DNA of 64,000 nucleotides from Nitrincola sp048264025 (lineage in GTDB: Bacteria > Pseudomonadota > Gammaproteobacteria > Pseudomonadales > Balneatricaceae): contig NZ_JBLXDN010000006.1 of the NCBI RefSeq assembly GCF_048264025.1, forward strand, positions 62,001 to 126,000. Direction: 5' to 3'. The notes under the pieces are model-generated. The model searched no databases. It worked only from the letters and a program-made list of their open reading frames with translations, and was not told the origin of the DNA. Each line of letters opens with the position of its first letter. Position 1 is the stretch's first letter. Shown in pieces: positions 7,947 through 16,604 of the stretch. The translations under genes were made by a program, and so were the position numbers.

Positions 7947-8981
7947 TTACTTCAGTAGATTGGTCCAGATGCGATCATAAAGAGCGACAACGTCGGGTGA
8001 GCAGGGGGGAACGAACTCAGCTGTCGGTGCATCGGCTGGTGGGTTGAGTTCCGGTGCATTCTTCAGTTCATCCATCAGGAAGGGCGCGGTGTTATTTACC
8101 CCAGCGGTATAGCCCGCAAAATTGGTCAGCGCGGCGGCGTTTTCCGGTTCTAGCAGGAAGTTCATGAACAGCAGCGCGTTGTCACGGTTCTCAGCGCCTT
8201 TCAGGACAACCAGGTTGTCAGCCCAGGCAGTCATGCCTTCTTTAGGGTAAGCGTACTGCAGTGATGGCTTCTCAAGACGGCCGCGCAGCCCCATGCCATT
8301 CCAGATCATAGTGACGGCCGCATCTCCAGAAACCACCATTTCACGGGCGCCATCAGAGGTGATGCTCAACCAGTCATTTTTTGCTTTTAATAACAGGTCA
8401 TTGACCTCAGCCAGTTCAGCTCTGTTACTGTTGCAGGTTTCAAAGCCTTTATAGCGAAGCGCGGCATTGATAACGTCATTGACGTCACGGAACATGTTGA
8501 CCTTACCCTTTAGCTCATCAGGGGTGTCAAACAGTATCGCCAGAGTATCTATATCCCCCGAATAGGCGTTGGTGTCGACCATAAAAGAGGTGGTGCCGAA
8601 TTGATACGGGATAGAGTACTCACGGCCAGGATCAAAGTAGACGTCAACCAGTTCTTCTTTGATGTGTTTGAAGTTTTCTAAGGCATGGGGTTGGACTTTA
8701 TCCAGCAGACCCTCTTCAATCATGATGGCTACCATATAGTCACCGGGTACGGCGACATCATAGCCAGTAACGCCGGATTTCAGGCGTGCCAGCAGTGTTT
8801 CATTGCTGTCGTAGGAGTCCTGAATAACGGTCACATCATAGCTGCTGCTGAACTTATCAATCAGCTCTTGCGGCATATAGTCTGACCAGTTGTATAGCTT
8901 CAGTTCACCTGCGGCATAGAGGGAGGATGACAGTAGTAGTGTTGCCGCTGATACGGCTGCTTTTTGGGTAAAGGCTTTCAT
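7947..8981 (-). CDS. potD: Polyamine-type ABC transporter periplasmic binding protein (PotD/PotF-like)
   Basis: This is the periplasmic solute receptor of the ABC importer encoded upstream. It has a 23-residue signal peptide ending SLYAAG, then the family opening LKLYNWSDYMPQELIDKF and the blocks YDVAVPGDYMV, PYQFGTTSF and MIWNGMG, all typical of spermidine/putrescine-binding proteins. Two cysteines (GFETCNSN and VPPCSPD) could form the disulfide seen in relatives. GGAG lies 7 bases before the ATG. Length (344) fits PotD/PotF. The precise ligand (putrescine, spermidine, cadaverine or another amine) cannot be read from the sequence. It follows the two permease genes, as usual for this operon type. 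Confidence 0.9.
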   Translation of the reverse strand: MKAFTQKAAVSAATLLLSSSLYAAGELKLYNWSDYMPQELIDKFSSSYDVTVIQDSYDSNETLLARLKSGVTGYDVAVPGDYMVAIMIEEGLLDKVQPHALENFKHIKEELVDVYFDPGREYSIPYQFGTTSFMVDTNAYSGDIDTLAILFDTPDELKGKVNMFRDVNDVINAALRYKGFETCNSNRAELAEVNDLLLKAKNDWLSITSDGAREMVVSGDAAVTMIWNGMGLRGRLEKPSLQYAYPKEGMTAWADNLVVLKGAENRDNALLFMNFLLEPENAAALTNFAGYTAGVNNTAPFLMDELKNAPELNPPADAPTAEFVPPCSPDVVALYDRIWTNLLK

Positions 8982-9013
8982 GGTTATTCTCCAGGTTTAA
9001 CAAGATTTTAGGT

Positions 9014-9811
9014 TCATGTTTTGGGTGTGGAGCGTCGGTTGATCAGGTACACAAGGCTGACGAGGATAATCGACACCAGCAGCAACAGGGTTGATAGTGC
9101 GTTGATTTCAGGCGTGAAACCGACCCTGACCATGCTGTATATAGTTAGTGGCAGGGTGGTTGAGCCAGGTCCTGCGACCATGTTGGTGATGATGAAGTCA
9201 TCCAGTGAAACGATAAATGCGAGTAAAAATCCTGACACTATGCCGGGTAAGATCATCGGAAAAATAACCAGTCGAAAGCAGGCCAGTTGGCTGGCATACA
9301 GGTCCTGGGCGGCTTCACTGTAATAGCGCTCAATACTTTTCACCCTTGAATAGATGGGTAAAAAGGCAAAAGGGATGCAGAAAACGGTATGGGCAATCAG
9401 GATGCTCTGCATGCCGAGTTGAAAGTTGATCGCAATAAAGAACAGCAGGCTGGCAATGCCGACAATGATTTCGGGCACCATGATCGGGAAATTGATAAAC
9501 GTCAGTGTCGCGGTCCGACCTCTAAAGGGCTTTCCCATGACTAAAGCCAGTGCGGCGAGCAGCGCAACCAGTGTTGCAGTAAAGGCTGCGGTGCTGGCAA
9601 TGGTCAGCGAATTAAGCGTGGCTTTCTGAATGGAAGGGTTTTGAAAAACCTTAAGGTACCAGTCAAAAGTGAAGCCACTCCAGTGTGTAATCGATCTGAC
9701 TGAGTTGAATGAGTAGACCGCTAAGACAAGCATCGGTGCATAGAGTACGGTCAAGCAGACCCAGGTAATCAGCCGAAAACCAGGATAGCGTTTGAGGTCT
9801 GTGTGCTTCAT
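9014..9811 (-). CDS. potC: Polyamine-type ABC transporter permease (PotC/PotI-like)
   Basis: This is one of two inner-membrane channel subunits. It has 265 residues with six predicted membrane segments and the binding-protein-dependent permease loop EAAQDLYASQLACFRLVIFPMILPGI, which docks on the ATPase (block near residues 165-190). Its start overlaps the stop of the PotB-like gene by 4 bp (ATGA), indicating translational coupling, and the binding-protein gene follows 32 bp later. The sequence pairs with the PotB-like subunit to form the heterodimeric pore. Family membership is clear from the conserved LDDFIITNMVAGPG segment. Confidence 0.9.
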   Translation of the reverse strand: MKHTDLKRYPGFRLITWVCLTVLYAPMLVLAVYSFNSVRSITHWSGFTFDWYLKVFQNPSIQKATLNSLTIASTAAFTATLVALLAALALVMGKPFRGRTATLTFINFPIMVPEIIVGIASLLFFIAINFQLGMQSILIAHTVFCIPFAFLPIYSRVKSIERYYSEAAQDLYASQLACFRLVIFPMILPGIVSGFLLAFIVSLDDFIITNMVAGPGSTTLPLTIYSMVRVGFTPEINALSTLLLLVSIILVSLVYLINRRSTPKT

Positions 9812-10689
9812 GATCTCGCCTCCTGGCTATTACGTTTTGAAAACACAATTAACACGATAAAGATCATTACCATCAGCACCATGCCCAGCGCGGCCCCAAA
9901 GGGCCAATTACGCGAACCCTGAAATTGCAGTGCAATCAAGTTGCCGATCATCAATTGTTTTCCGCCACCGAGCAGGTCTGGAGCAATGAAGGCCCCCAGT
10001 GAAGGGATGAAAACGAGTAGGCAGCCAGCGATGATGCCGGGCTTGAGGTTGGGGAGCAGCACATACCGCCAGGACGCCCATTTGCTGGCGTATAAATCAT
10101 TGGCCGCTGTCAGCAGTGAGAAGTTGAAGCGCTCAACGGCAACATAGATCGGCAAGATCATAAAGGGTAGATAGGAATAGAACAGCCCCAGTGTTACCGC
10201 AAAATTGGTATAGGCAATCTGAAGGGGGGCATCAATCAAGCCGGTCCAGATCAGGAAACTGTTTATCGGTCCCTGGTCACGGATGATGAACAGCATTGAG
10301 ATGGTACGGATTAGCAGATTTACGCAGTAGGGAACGATTACCGCCATTAGCCAAAGCATCCGCGTGCTGGGCGGGCGGGTTGCAATAAAGTAGGCGGTAG
10401 GTAGTCCCAGTATCAGGCAGCAGAGTGTGGCGATGAGTGCGAGCATAATCGAGGTGAGAATGATCACCAGATAATCGGAGTTGAATACCCATTCTTCGGT
10501 GAGAAAATCTTCTTCAAAAAACAGCTGAACATACGCATCCAGGCTAAAGATCCACTCGATCCCACCGTAGGTTCCTGGCTGCAGAAATGAGTAGGTCATC
10601 AGCGTCAAAATCGGGATGGCCAGAAAAACGAATATAAGGGTGATCGCTGGCGCTAACAGGGCTGACGTTTTAGGGAGACTTTTATCCAT
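9808..10689 (-). CDS. potB: Polyamine-type ABC transporter permease (PotB/PotH-like)
   Basis: This is the second channel subunit of the importer, 293 residues with six predicted membrane segments. The coupling-helix loop AANDLYASKWASWRYVLLPN and the following GIIAGCLLVFIPSLGAF segment are characteristic of PotB/PotH. It starts one base after the ATPase gene ends and overlaps the PotC-like gene by 4 bp, so the transporter genes form one tightly coupled unit in the order potA-potB-potC-potD. The large periplasmic loop after the first membrane helix (about residues 30-65) is normal for the family. Confidence 0.9.
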   Translation of the reverse strand: MDKSLPKTSALLAPAITLIFVFLAIPILTLMTYSFLQPGTYGGIEWIFSLDAYVQLFFEEDFLTEEWVFNSDYLVIILTSIMLALIATLCCLILGLPTAYFIATRPPSTRMLWLMAVIVPYCVNLLIRTISMLFIIRDQGPINSFLIWTGLIDAPLQIAYTNFAVTLGLFYSYLPFMILPIYVAVERFNFSLLTAANDLYASKWASWRYVLLPNLKPGIIAGCLLVFIPSLGAFIAPDLLGGGKQLMIGNLIALQFQGSRNWPFGAALGMVLMVMIFIVLIVFSKRNSQEARS

Positions 10690-10690
10690 A

Positions 10691-11770
10691 TCAGTTCACC
10701 AGTACTCTGGCAAAAGCCGCGTCGATATTAATGCCAACCTGATGCCCCTGATGGAGTTCATCTGTGCTGACGAGGTTGTTCTGCGCCCTGACTTTAACCA
10801 ATAGACCCCGCCCGACATCCACTACAAATTGGGTGTCTGTACCCATGTAGGTTTTCTGGCAGATATGGCCGGTCATTAAGGCCTTATCTGGCGCGGAAAA
10901 ACTGAGGCGCTCTGGTCGAATACTGAGTTTGATCTGCTGGGACTGATCACCAGCAACTGAGTTTGGAAACTGGATGCGTACCTGATTATCCAGACGACAG
11001 GTCATGGTTTCTTGGTCGGTCTGCTCCACTGTCGCATTCAATAGATTGGTTTCACCAATGAAGTCAGCGACAAAACTGTTTGCCGGTTGGTCGTAAATAG
11101 CCTTGGGCGTACCGACTTGCTGTACTTCACCTGCTGACATCACGGCTATGCGATCGGACATGGCCAGGGCTTCTTCCTGGTCATGGGTGACAAACACAAA
11201 GGTAATGCCGGTTTCCTGCTGAATTTGTTTAAGCTCTGCTCGCATGGACTGACGCAGTTTCAAATCCAGTGCGGAAAGGGGTTCGTCCAGCAGCAGCACT
11301 TTTGGGCGAGGTGCCAGTGCTCGTGCCAGTGCCACACGCTGTTGCTGGCCACCCGATAGTTCATGGGGTTTGCGTTGACTGAAGTGGCTTAACTGCACCA
11401 GTTCCAGCATTTCATCGGCACGATGATCCATGTCTTGCTTGGAAAACTTCAGCATGCGCATGCCAAATTTGATGTTGTCGCGAATGTCCATGTGCGGAAA
11501 CAGAGCATAGTGTTGAAAAACAGTATTGATGGGACGTTTGTTGGCTGGCAGGTTTTCGATTTCATCGCCAAACAAAAATATTTTCCCTTGAGACGTGCTT
11601 TCAAAGCCGGCAATCAACCTGAGTAAGGTGGTCTTACCGCAGCCGGACGGACCCAGCAGGGTGAAGAACTCACCATTCTGGATTTGCAGTGAAACCTGTT
11701 TCAGAGCAGTAAACGCGCCAAAATTTTTGACAACTTTCTCAATTGAAATTGCAGTGTGCTTGGCTTGCAT
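10691..11770 (-). CDS. potA: Polyamine-type ABC transporter ATPase (PotA/PotG-like)
   Basis: This cytoplasmic ATPase powers the importer. It has Walker A GPSGCGKTTL, the signature LSGGQQQRVALARAL, Walker B VLLLDEPLSALD and a C-terminal TOBE/regulatory domain (about residues 270-359, with IRPERLSFS). I chose the ATG at 11770, giving 359 residues, because AGAGG lies 9 bases before it. An upstream ATG at 11779 touches that site, and the longer reading from 11857 adds a non-conserved leader. It is the first gene of the pot-like operon and is transcribed divergently from a LuxR-type regulator gene 151 bp away, which probably controls it. Confidence 0.9.
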   Translation of the reverse strand: MQAKHTAISIEKVVKNFGAFTALKQVSLQIQNGEFFTLLGPSGCGKTTLLRLIAGFESTSQGKIFLFGDEIENLPANKRPINTVFQHYALFPHMDIRDNIKFGMRMLKFSKQDMDHRADEMLELVQLSHFSQRKPHELSGGQQQRVALARALAPRPKVLLLDEPLSALDLKLRQSMRAELKQIQQETGITFVFVTHDQEEALAMSDRIAVMSAGEVQQVGTPKAIYDQPANSFVADFIGETNLLNATVEQTDQETMTCRLDNQVRIQFPNSVAGDQSQQIKLSIRPERLSFSAPDKALMTGHICQKTYMGTDTQFVVDVGRGLLVKVRAQNNLVSTDELHQGHQVGINIDAAFARVLVN

Positions 11771-11921
11771 GGGACGCATCCTCTCAAATCGTGCGTGGGT
11801 CTTGCAGTGTTCAGTCAAGCCGCTGTTTGGTATGCTGACTGACTTGGCAAGTACCACTTACTTGTAAGCTAAAATATAATTTATCGGTTTTAGGGGGTAT
11901 ATAACCCTAGAGGGGTATCTG

Positions 11922-12767
11922 TTGTCACAGCCAAGAAACAACCTTCGACTGCGTGATAAGTCCTTGGCGCATGTCATCAAAACCCTGCATCGTCCTGGTT
12001 TTTGTGAAGCATTTGCGCACTTCGTACGCAACCTGGCCAGCTTTGATAACCTGATTATCATTGCCTATTATCGGGATACCAATCCGGTGGTTCTGTATCG
12101 CCAATACACTGACCCAGTGGTGTATACCTATATGGATTCTGATTACCTGAATGCCGCGTATTTGCTGGATCCGTTTTATCATGCTCATCGGAATGGGTTG
12201 AAAACAGGCTTGCACCGCTTGTTTGATATAGCGCCAGATCAGTTCAAGCGCACCAGCTATTTCAATGTGTATTATCAGAAAACCACGCTGATTGATGAGG
12301 TGGCGGCGTTTGCTGACTTGAATCGTGACCTGACAGTGACCGCCTGTTTTGGCAAGGATCGATCCAGTGGTCAGCTGTTTTCAAAGCAGGAAAGGGAGCG
12401 GTTACGGCAGTATGAGTCAGTGATCTGTACCCTGATGGAGGAGCATTGGCGAGACTATCAGCCGGATCAGCCTCAGCCAAAGAATGCAAAACCGCTGGTG
12501 AGTCGGTTGATCGATACGCTACGGGTTGAGCAAGCCATCAGTTTGACAGCAAGGCAGGCCGAAGTGGCCATGTTTATATTACAAGGCCATTCTTCCATTT
12601 CCATCAGCTTGAATCTGGGTATTAGTCCAGAAACGGTGAAAGTGTTTAGAAAGCAACTGTATGCCAAGTGCCAGATCTCTTCGCAAGCCGAGCTGTTTGC
12701 GCTACTCATGCCGGTTTTTTCGCGAATATCTGCACCCACGACTTCATCGAGTGAGTCGGAGAAATGA
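11922..12767 (+). CDS. LuxR-type HTH transcriptional regulator
   Basis: This is a 281-residue regulator with a C-terminal LuxR/GerE helix-turn-helix. The block LTARQAEVAMFILQGHSS, then ISPETVKVFRKQLYAK (residues about 205-245), is the DNA-binding domain. The N-terminal 190 residues are not an autoinducer-binding or receiver domain that I recognise; they probably sense a small ligand. The start is TTG at 11922, with AGAGGGG about 7 bases upstream, and no alternative start fits well. It is divergent from the polyamine-type transporter operon, so the likely target is that operon and the likely signal is an amine or its product. Both points are inferred from position. Confidence 0.8.
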   Translation: MSQPRNNLRLRDKSLAHVIKTLHRPGFCEAFAHFVRNLASFDNLIIIAYYRDTNPVVLYRQYTDPVVYTYMDSDYLNAAYLLDPFYHAHRNGLKTGLHRLFDIAPDQFKRTSYFNVYYQKTTLIDEVAAFADLNRDLTVTACFGKDRSSGQLFSKQERERLRQYESVICTLMEEHWRDYQPDQPQPKNAKPLVSRLIDTLRVEQAISLTARQAEVAMFILQGHSSISISLNLGISPETVKVFRKQLYAKCQISSQAELFALLMPVFSRISAPTTSSSESEK

Positions 12768-12803
12768 TATTATCTGGAAGCCTAAAGTAGCCAAAGTGAC
12801 CGC

Positions 12804-13307
12804 ATGTACCCAACCAAACCCAGAGAGGCTCCTTTGACCCGCATAGCCATTTTTGCCGATGTTCAAAATATCTATTACACCACCCGCCAGGTGTTTGGAC
12901 GGCAGTTTAATTACCGTGCCTTTTGGCAGCAGGCCAGTGAGCTGGGAGAGATCGTCGCCGCAACGGCCTACGCGATAGATCGCGAAGATCCGCAGCAGCA
13001 AAAGTTTCAGGAGGCGCTGCGCCATATAGGTTTTGAAGTGAAACTCAAACCCTATATCCAGCGCGGTGACGGCTCGGCGAAGGGGGATTGGGATGTCGGG
13101 ATTGCTATCGATGCCTTACTCTGCGCCGAGGAGGTGGATCAGGTGATTTTATTATCCGGTGACGGTGATTTTGATCTGTTGTTGCACACACTACGTGACC
13201 GCTATCAGGTCCGCAGTCATCTGTTTAGTGTCCCCGGATTAACCGCGCAGTCGTTGATCAAGAGTGCCGATGAGTGGATAGCCATCGACGCTGCCTTGCT
13301 GCAATAA
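12804..13307 (+). CDS. NYN-domain protein (LabA/DUF88 family, putative ribonuclease)
   Basis: This 167-residue protein is of the NYN (PIN-like) nuclease superfamily. The conserved acidic residues that would hold metal are visible: the Asp in FADVQNIYY, the Asp pair in GDWDVGIAIDAL and the Asp residues in LLSGDGDFDLLL. LabA-like proteins are thought to act on RNA or in regulation, but few are characterised. It stands alone, 36 bp after the LuxR-type gene and 111 bp before the next. An in-frame second start just before TRIAIFADVQ cannot be excluded. The domain is certain; the function here is unknown. Confidence 0.85.
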   Translation: MYPTKPREAPLTRIAIFADVQNIYYTTRQVFGRQFNYRAFWQQASELGEIVAATAYAIDREDPQQQKFQEALRHIGFEVKLKPYIQRGDGSAKGDWDVGIAIDALLCAEEVDQVILLSGDGDFDLLLHTLRDRYQVRSHLFSVPGLTAQSLIKSADEWIAIDAALLQ

Positions 13308-13418
13308 AAAGATAATATTGTTAATGCTTGTAGCGTGCCATTAGGCTAACTTGGTTGAACAATGCGTATGCCGAAGCCGTGATCCTGATGCGGCGAGACT
13401 TGATGAGAGGGTTGGGTA

Positions 13419-14345
13419 ATGAGCTTCGATAGCAATTATGCTGCGTATCTGCGGAAACTTGAGGGTGCCTTGAAGGCTCACGACTTGATAGTCGAGTCTC
13501 AGAGGTTTGAATTTACTGCTAGTGCTCTTGCCTCCGCCAAGGCAGGTGATTGGAACGGGGCCGCTGTGGAGTTGCGTGACCTGTTGCAGCAAACCTTGAG
13601 TGGAAAGCTGTCTGCCAGCCACGAATTTCTTGATCACCCCTATGTTAGATGCATCGATTTAACGGCTCAGGAGCAAATATTTGTTGCCATCGTGAACAAT
13701 CAGTCACGCGAATGGTATGGCACTGAGACGGCAATAAGCGCTTTCGATTTTCTGCTCGAAGATAAGCGTGGCTTGTTCCAGAACTGCCGGCGATTCCTCG
13801 ATCTTGGTGGCCATCAACTGGTATGGACATGCTTCTATGCTAGGCGGGCTTCAGACGCACAGGTCGTTTCCTATGAGCCGTCGATACTCAATGTTGTGAT
13901 CGGATTGTTCAATTGCCTAGTGAACGGCGTTGTCGAGCGGGTCGATGTCGTTCCTTTTGCTGTCCTTGCCTCGAATGCGACGCCCGGTGATGGTGATGAA
14001 GCCAAAATGCTCGTAGATTACATGACGGTTCCGCTACGAGCGCGCTGTATTGACGAGCGGGCCGACGGCCTATTTGATTTTATCAAAACTGATATCGAGG
14101 GGTATGAGTTTGAGTTGCTGAACGACCCGGTATACCTCAACCTGGTGAAACACGCACAGACGACCTGTTTAGAGCTTCATCTCGGTCATCTGGTGGGGCG
14201 GGGCGTTAACTTGCAGCAGTGGGTGGAGCGTTTGCAAGCAGCAAATATTCACGGAACTGAGCTTCATTCAGAAGTGGAAATGTACGAGTTTCTAGGAAAT
14301 TGCGATCCCAATGGCTTTCATTGTGTACTTGTTAAGGCGGTGTAG
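13419..14345 (+). CDS. FkbM-family SAM-dependent methyltransferase
   Basis: This 308-residue protein has a Rossmann-type SAM-binding start (FLDLGGHQLVW, then SYEPS about 30 residues on) and the FkbM hallmark FDFIKTDIEGYEFELL near residue 220. FkbM enzymes O-methylate sugars or polyketide hydroxyls. The first 110 residues do not match the methyltransferase fold and may recognise substrate. It starts at ATG after a GAGGG-type site. No glycan-synthesis or polyketide genes are nearby, so the substrate is unknown and the gene is an orphan in this context. It may have been acquired independently of its neighbours. Confidence 0.75.
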   Translation: MSFDSNYAAYLRKLEGALKAHDLIVESQRFEFTASALASAKAGDWNGAAVELRDLLQQTLSGKLSASHEFLDHPYVRCIDLTAQEQIFVAIVNNQSREWYGTETAISAFDFLLEDKRGLFQNCRRFLDLGGHQLVWTCFYARRASDAQVVSYEPSILNVVIGLFNCLVNGVVERVDVVPFAVLASNATPGDGDEAKMLVDYMTVPLRARCIDERADGLFDFIKTDIEGYEFELLNDPVYLNLVKHAQTTCLELHLGHLVGRGVNLQQWVERLQAANIHGTELHSEVEMYEFLGNCDPNGFHCVLVKAV

Positions 14346-14429
14346 CCAGCGCCCGGTATGGGCTAGAAAAAACAACTGCAGTGGCGTTTATAAGGTAGGG
14401 GTAGGTCGCTGCTCATCCCAGCACAGAGC

Positions 14430-14458
14430 TTTACTTAGTCCTTAAAACGCTCTAGTAT
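14430..14458 (+). promoter_or_regulatory. Probable sigma-70 promoter of the thiamine operon
   Basis: TTTACT (14430-14435) and TAGTAT (14453-14458) are separated by exactly 17 bp and would start transcription about 14465, just before the first conserved base of the TPP riboswitch at 14470. The elements match the -35 and -10 consensus moderately; the position is what makes the call. The sequence from 14346 to 14429 holds nothing else I can recognise. Confidence 0.6.
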
Positions 14459-14469
14459 TTTCGTAATCC

Positions 14470-14552
14470 GTTGGGGTGCCCGTAAAGGCTGAGAGGTGTT
14501 TTTAACACTAACCCATCGAACCTGATACGGGTAATACCGGCGAAGGGAACGG
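14470..14552 (+). promoter_or_regulatory. TPP riboswitch (THI element) of the thi operon
   Basis: The conserved THI-box pieces are present in order: GGGGTGCC, GGCTGAGA, an ACCC/ATCGAACCTGAT block and CGAAGGGAA. The P4/P5 region pairs CGGGTAATACCGG. Thiamine pyrophosphate binding would shut off the thiO-thiS-thiG-thiE-thiD-thiC operon that starts about 130 bases later. The leader between the switch and thiO (14553-14679) can pair GGGAA (14545-14549) with TTCCC (14569-14573), just before a short T-run. It can also pair AACGGG with CCCGTT (14595-14600). Alternative structures are therefore possible, but I cannot say which is the expression platform. Confidence 0.95.
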
Positions 14553-14679
14553 GTAGTTTGCTGTTGTATTCCCCCTTTTCTGTTCGCTCGTACGCCCGTT
14601 TTACCTGGAGCGTTTGAGTGATGTATTCAAAGTCTGATCTGCATTTGTTTTCTCTACACCCTGTTATTCGGGGGTGGTC

Positions 14680-15660
14680 ATGTCGGTAATTTCTATCCTC
14701 GGTGCGGGTGTCGCTGGCCTTTGTGTTGCCAATGAACTCCTGTCGCGTGGTGCAGCTATTCGCGTGTTTGATAAACAGCCACAACCTGGCCCACACGCCT
14801 GCTCCTGGTGGGCGGGTGGCATGTTGGCTCCCTTTTGCGAGCGTGAAAGCGCGGAAGAACCGGTGATCAGGTTTGGCGCTGAGGCGATTGACTGGTGGAG
14901 TGAGCATACCGGTGTCGTCACCCGTAAGGGATCGCTGGTGTTGAGCACAACCCGTGATCGTAACGAGTTAGTCCGCTTCGGTAATCGCACCCGTGATTTT
15001 GCCTTGCTGAATGAAGCCGAGGTTGCCGAGCTGGAGCCGGATCTGGGTGGTCATATACGCCAGGCTCTGCATTTCAGTGGTGAGGCCCATCTGGACCCGC
15101 GTGAAGCCCTGCTGAAGCTGGCGCAAAACCTTACCGATGCCGGTGTGCCGATTGAAGCGGGTGAGCCGGAAGCCGGTAGTGTGATTATTGACTGCCGCGG
15201 CATGGCTGCACAGGATCAGTTGCCGGATATGCGTGGCGTTAAAGGTGAAATGCTGGTGCTGCACTGTCCCGGTTTGAATATTCAACGGCCGGTGCGCTTT
15301 ATTCACCCGCGCATGCCGCTGTATATCGTCCCGCGTGGTGATGGCATTTATATGCTCGGCGCTACCATGCTGGAAACGGCTGAAGGTCATCGACTGACGG
15401 TGCGCTCAGTGCTGGAGCTGCTGTCAGCGGCCTATGCCCTGCATCCGGCCTTTGCGGAGGCAGAAATTATTGAAACCGGCGTGGATGTGCGCCCGGCCTT
15501 TGCCGATAACCTGCCGCGTATTCGCCGTATCGATAACATTATTTATATCAATGGGCTGTATCGCCATGGCTATCTGCTGTCGCCAGCTTTGGCACGCTTG
15601 ACCGCCGATCTGTTGTTGCTGAATAAACAGCCGGAGGCGTTTTATGAATCTTCTCTATAA
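14680..15660 (+). CDS. thiO: Glycine oxidase ThiO (FAD-dependent)
   Basis: This FAD enzyme of about 326 residues oxidises glycine to dehydroglycine (iminoacetate) for the thiazole ring of thiamine. The N-terminal dinucleotide motif ISILGAGVAGLCVANEL and the DAO-family C-terminus (NGLYRHGYLLSPALARL) are clear. I chose the ATG at 14680 because a GGGGG site lies 5 bases upstream; a GTG two codons earlier is inside that site. It is the first gene after a TPP riboswitch and its end overlaps thiS by 17 bp. Use of ThiO rather than ThiH implies oxygen-dependent thiazole synthesis. Confidence 0.93.
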   Translation: MSVISILGAGVAGLCVANELLSRGAAIRVFDKQPQPGPHACSWWAGGMLAPFCERESAEEPVIRFGAEAIDWWSEHTGVVTRKGSLVLSTTRDRNELVRFGNRTRDFALLNEAEVAELEPDLGGHIRQALHFSGEAHLDPREALLKLAQNLTDAGVPIEAGEPEAGSVIIDCRGMAAQDQLPDMRGVKGEMLVLHCPGLNIQRPVRFIHPRMPLYIVPRGDGIYMLGATMLETAEGHRLTVRSVLELLSAAYALHPAFAEAEIIETGVDVRPAFADNLPRIRRIDNIIYINGLYRHGYLLSPALARLTADLLLLNKQPEAFYESSL

Positions 15661-15841
15661 CGGCGAAGCCCGTGAAACCCAAACCCGTTACCTGTCTGAA
15701 TTGTTGCTTGAGTGCCAGGTGGATGAAAACGCCGTAGCTACCGCACTGAATGGTGACTTTGTGCCACGTTCCTTGCGTGCCAGCACCCCGTTGCAGGATG
15801 GTGATCGTGTTGAAGTCGTTGCACCGATGCAGGGAGGCTAG
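15644..15841 (+). CDS. thiS: Sulfur carrier protein ThiS
   Basis: This is a 65-residue ubiquitin-like protein ending in Gly-Gly (VVAPMQGG), the terminus that is adenylated and converted to thiocarboxylate as sulfur donor for the thiazole. It overlaps the end of thiO by 17 bp, with GGAGG 6 bases before the ATG, and thiG follows 1 bp after its stop. No thiF activating enzyme is in the operon; a ThiF or MoeB homologue elsewhere must adenylate it. Confidence 0.95.
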   Translation: MNLLYNGEARETQTRYLSELLLECQVDENAVATALNGDFVPRSLRASTPLQDGDRVEVVAPMQGG

Positions 15842-15842
15842 T

Positions 15843-16604
15843 ATGAAGTCATTTTATGGTACTGAACTGGCCAGCGGGTTGATGCTTGGCACCGCGCTTT
15901 ATCCCTCGCCAGCTATAATGGCTGAGGCTTTTGCGGTATCTGGCGCGGGGGTGGCAACCGTATCCTTGCGCCGTGAAAGTGTTGAAGGTCAGGCGTTTCG
16001 GGCGCTGATTAAAGATCTTAAGGTAAAACTCCTGCCCAATACTGCCGGTTGTTACTCGGTCAAAGAAGCGGTCACAACGGCGCATATGGCGCGGGAGCTG
16101 TTCGATACCCCCTGGATAAAACTGGAAGTCATCGGTCATGCCGATACCCTTCAACCCGATCCCTTCGGGCTGGTGGAAGCGGCACGTATTCTGGCCGAGG
16201 ATGGCTTTGAGGTATTTCCCTACACCACTGATGATCTGGTGCTGGCGGATCGACTGGTCGAAGCGGGCTGCCGGGTGTTGATGCCCTGGGGCTCACCGAT
16301 CGGTTCCGGCCTGGGACTGAATAATGAGTATGGCCTGCGCACTCTGCGTAACTATTTTCCGGATATTCCCTTGGTGGTCGACGCCGGGCTGGGCCTGCCC
16401 TCACATGCGGCTCGGGCGATGGAGCTTGGCTATGATGCTGTGCTGCTGAACACCGCGGTGGCCAAAGCAGGTGATCCTGTGGCTATGGCGAAAGCCTTTG
16501 CGCTTGCCGTTGAGGCGGGTGCGGCGGGTTTCCGTGCAGGTCCTATGGAGCCTCGGGATATGGCATCCCCCTCCACGCCGGTGATAGGGAAGGCCTGGTT
16601 ATGA
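15843..16604 (+). CDS. thiG: Thiazole synthase ThiG
   Basis: This TIM-barrel enzyme of 253 residues joins deoxyxylulose phosphate, ThiS thiocarboxylate and dehydroglycine into the thiazole phosphate. Family blocks are present: GTALYPSP, VSLRRE, LLPNTAGCYS, IKLEVIGH (Schiff-base lysine at about 93), VMPWGSPIGSG and VDAGLGLPSHA. I chose the ATG at 15843, which has GGAGG just upstream, rather than an earlier in-frame ATG inside thiS. Its last bases overlap the thiE start (ATGA). Confidence 0.96.
   Translation: MKSFYGTELASGLMLGTALYPSPAIMAEAFAVSGAGVATVSLRRESVEGQAFRALIKDLKVKLLPNTAGCYSVKEAVTTAHMARELFDTPWIKLEVIGHADTLQPDPFGLVEAARILAEDGFEVFPYTTDDLVLADRLVEAGCRVLMPWGSPIGSGLGLNNEYGLRTLRNYFPDIPLVVDAGLGLPSHAARAMELGYDAVLLNTAVAKAGDPVAMAKAFALAVEAGAAGFRAGPMEPRDMASPSTPVIGKAWL

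Noticed and set aside
11890..11915. TAGGG...CCCTA dyad before the LuxR-type gene
   Set aside because: The arms are only five bases and the match is imperfect; it could be an operator but the sequence alone does not support it.
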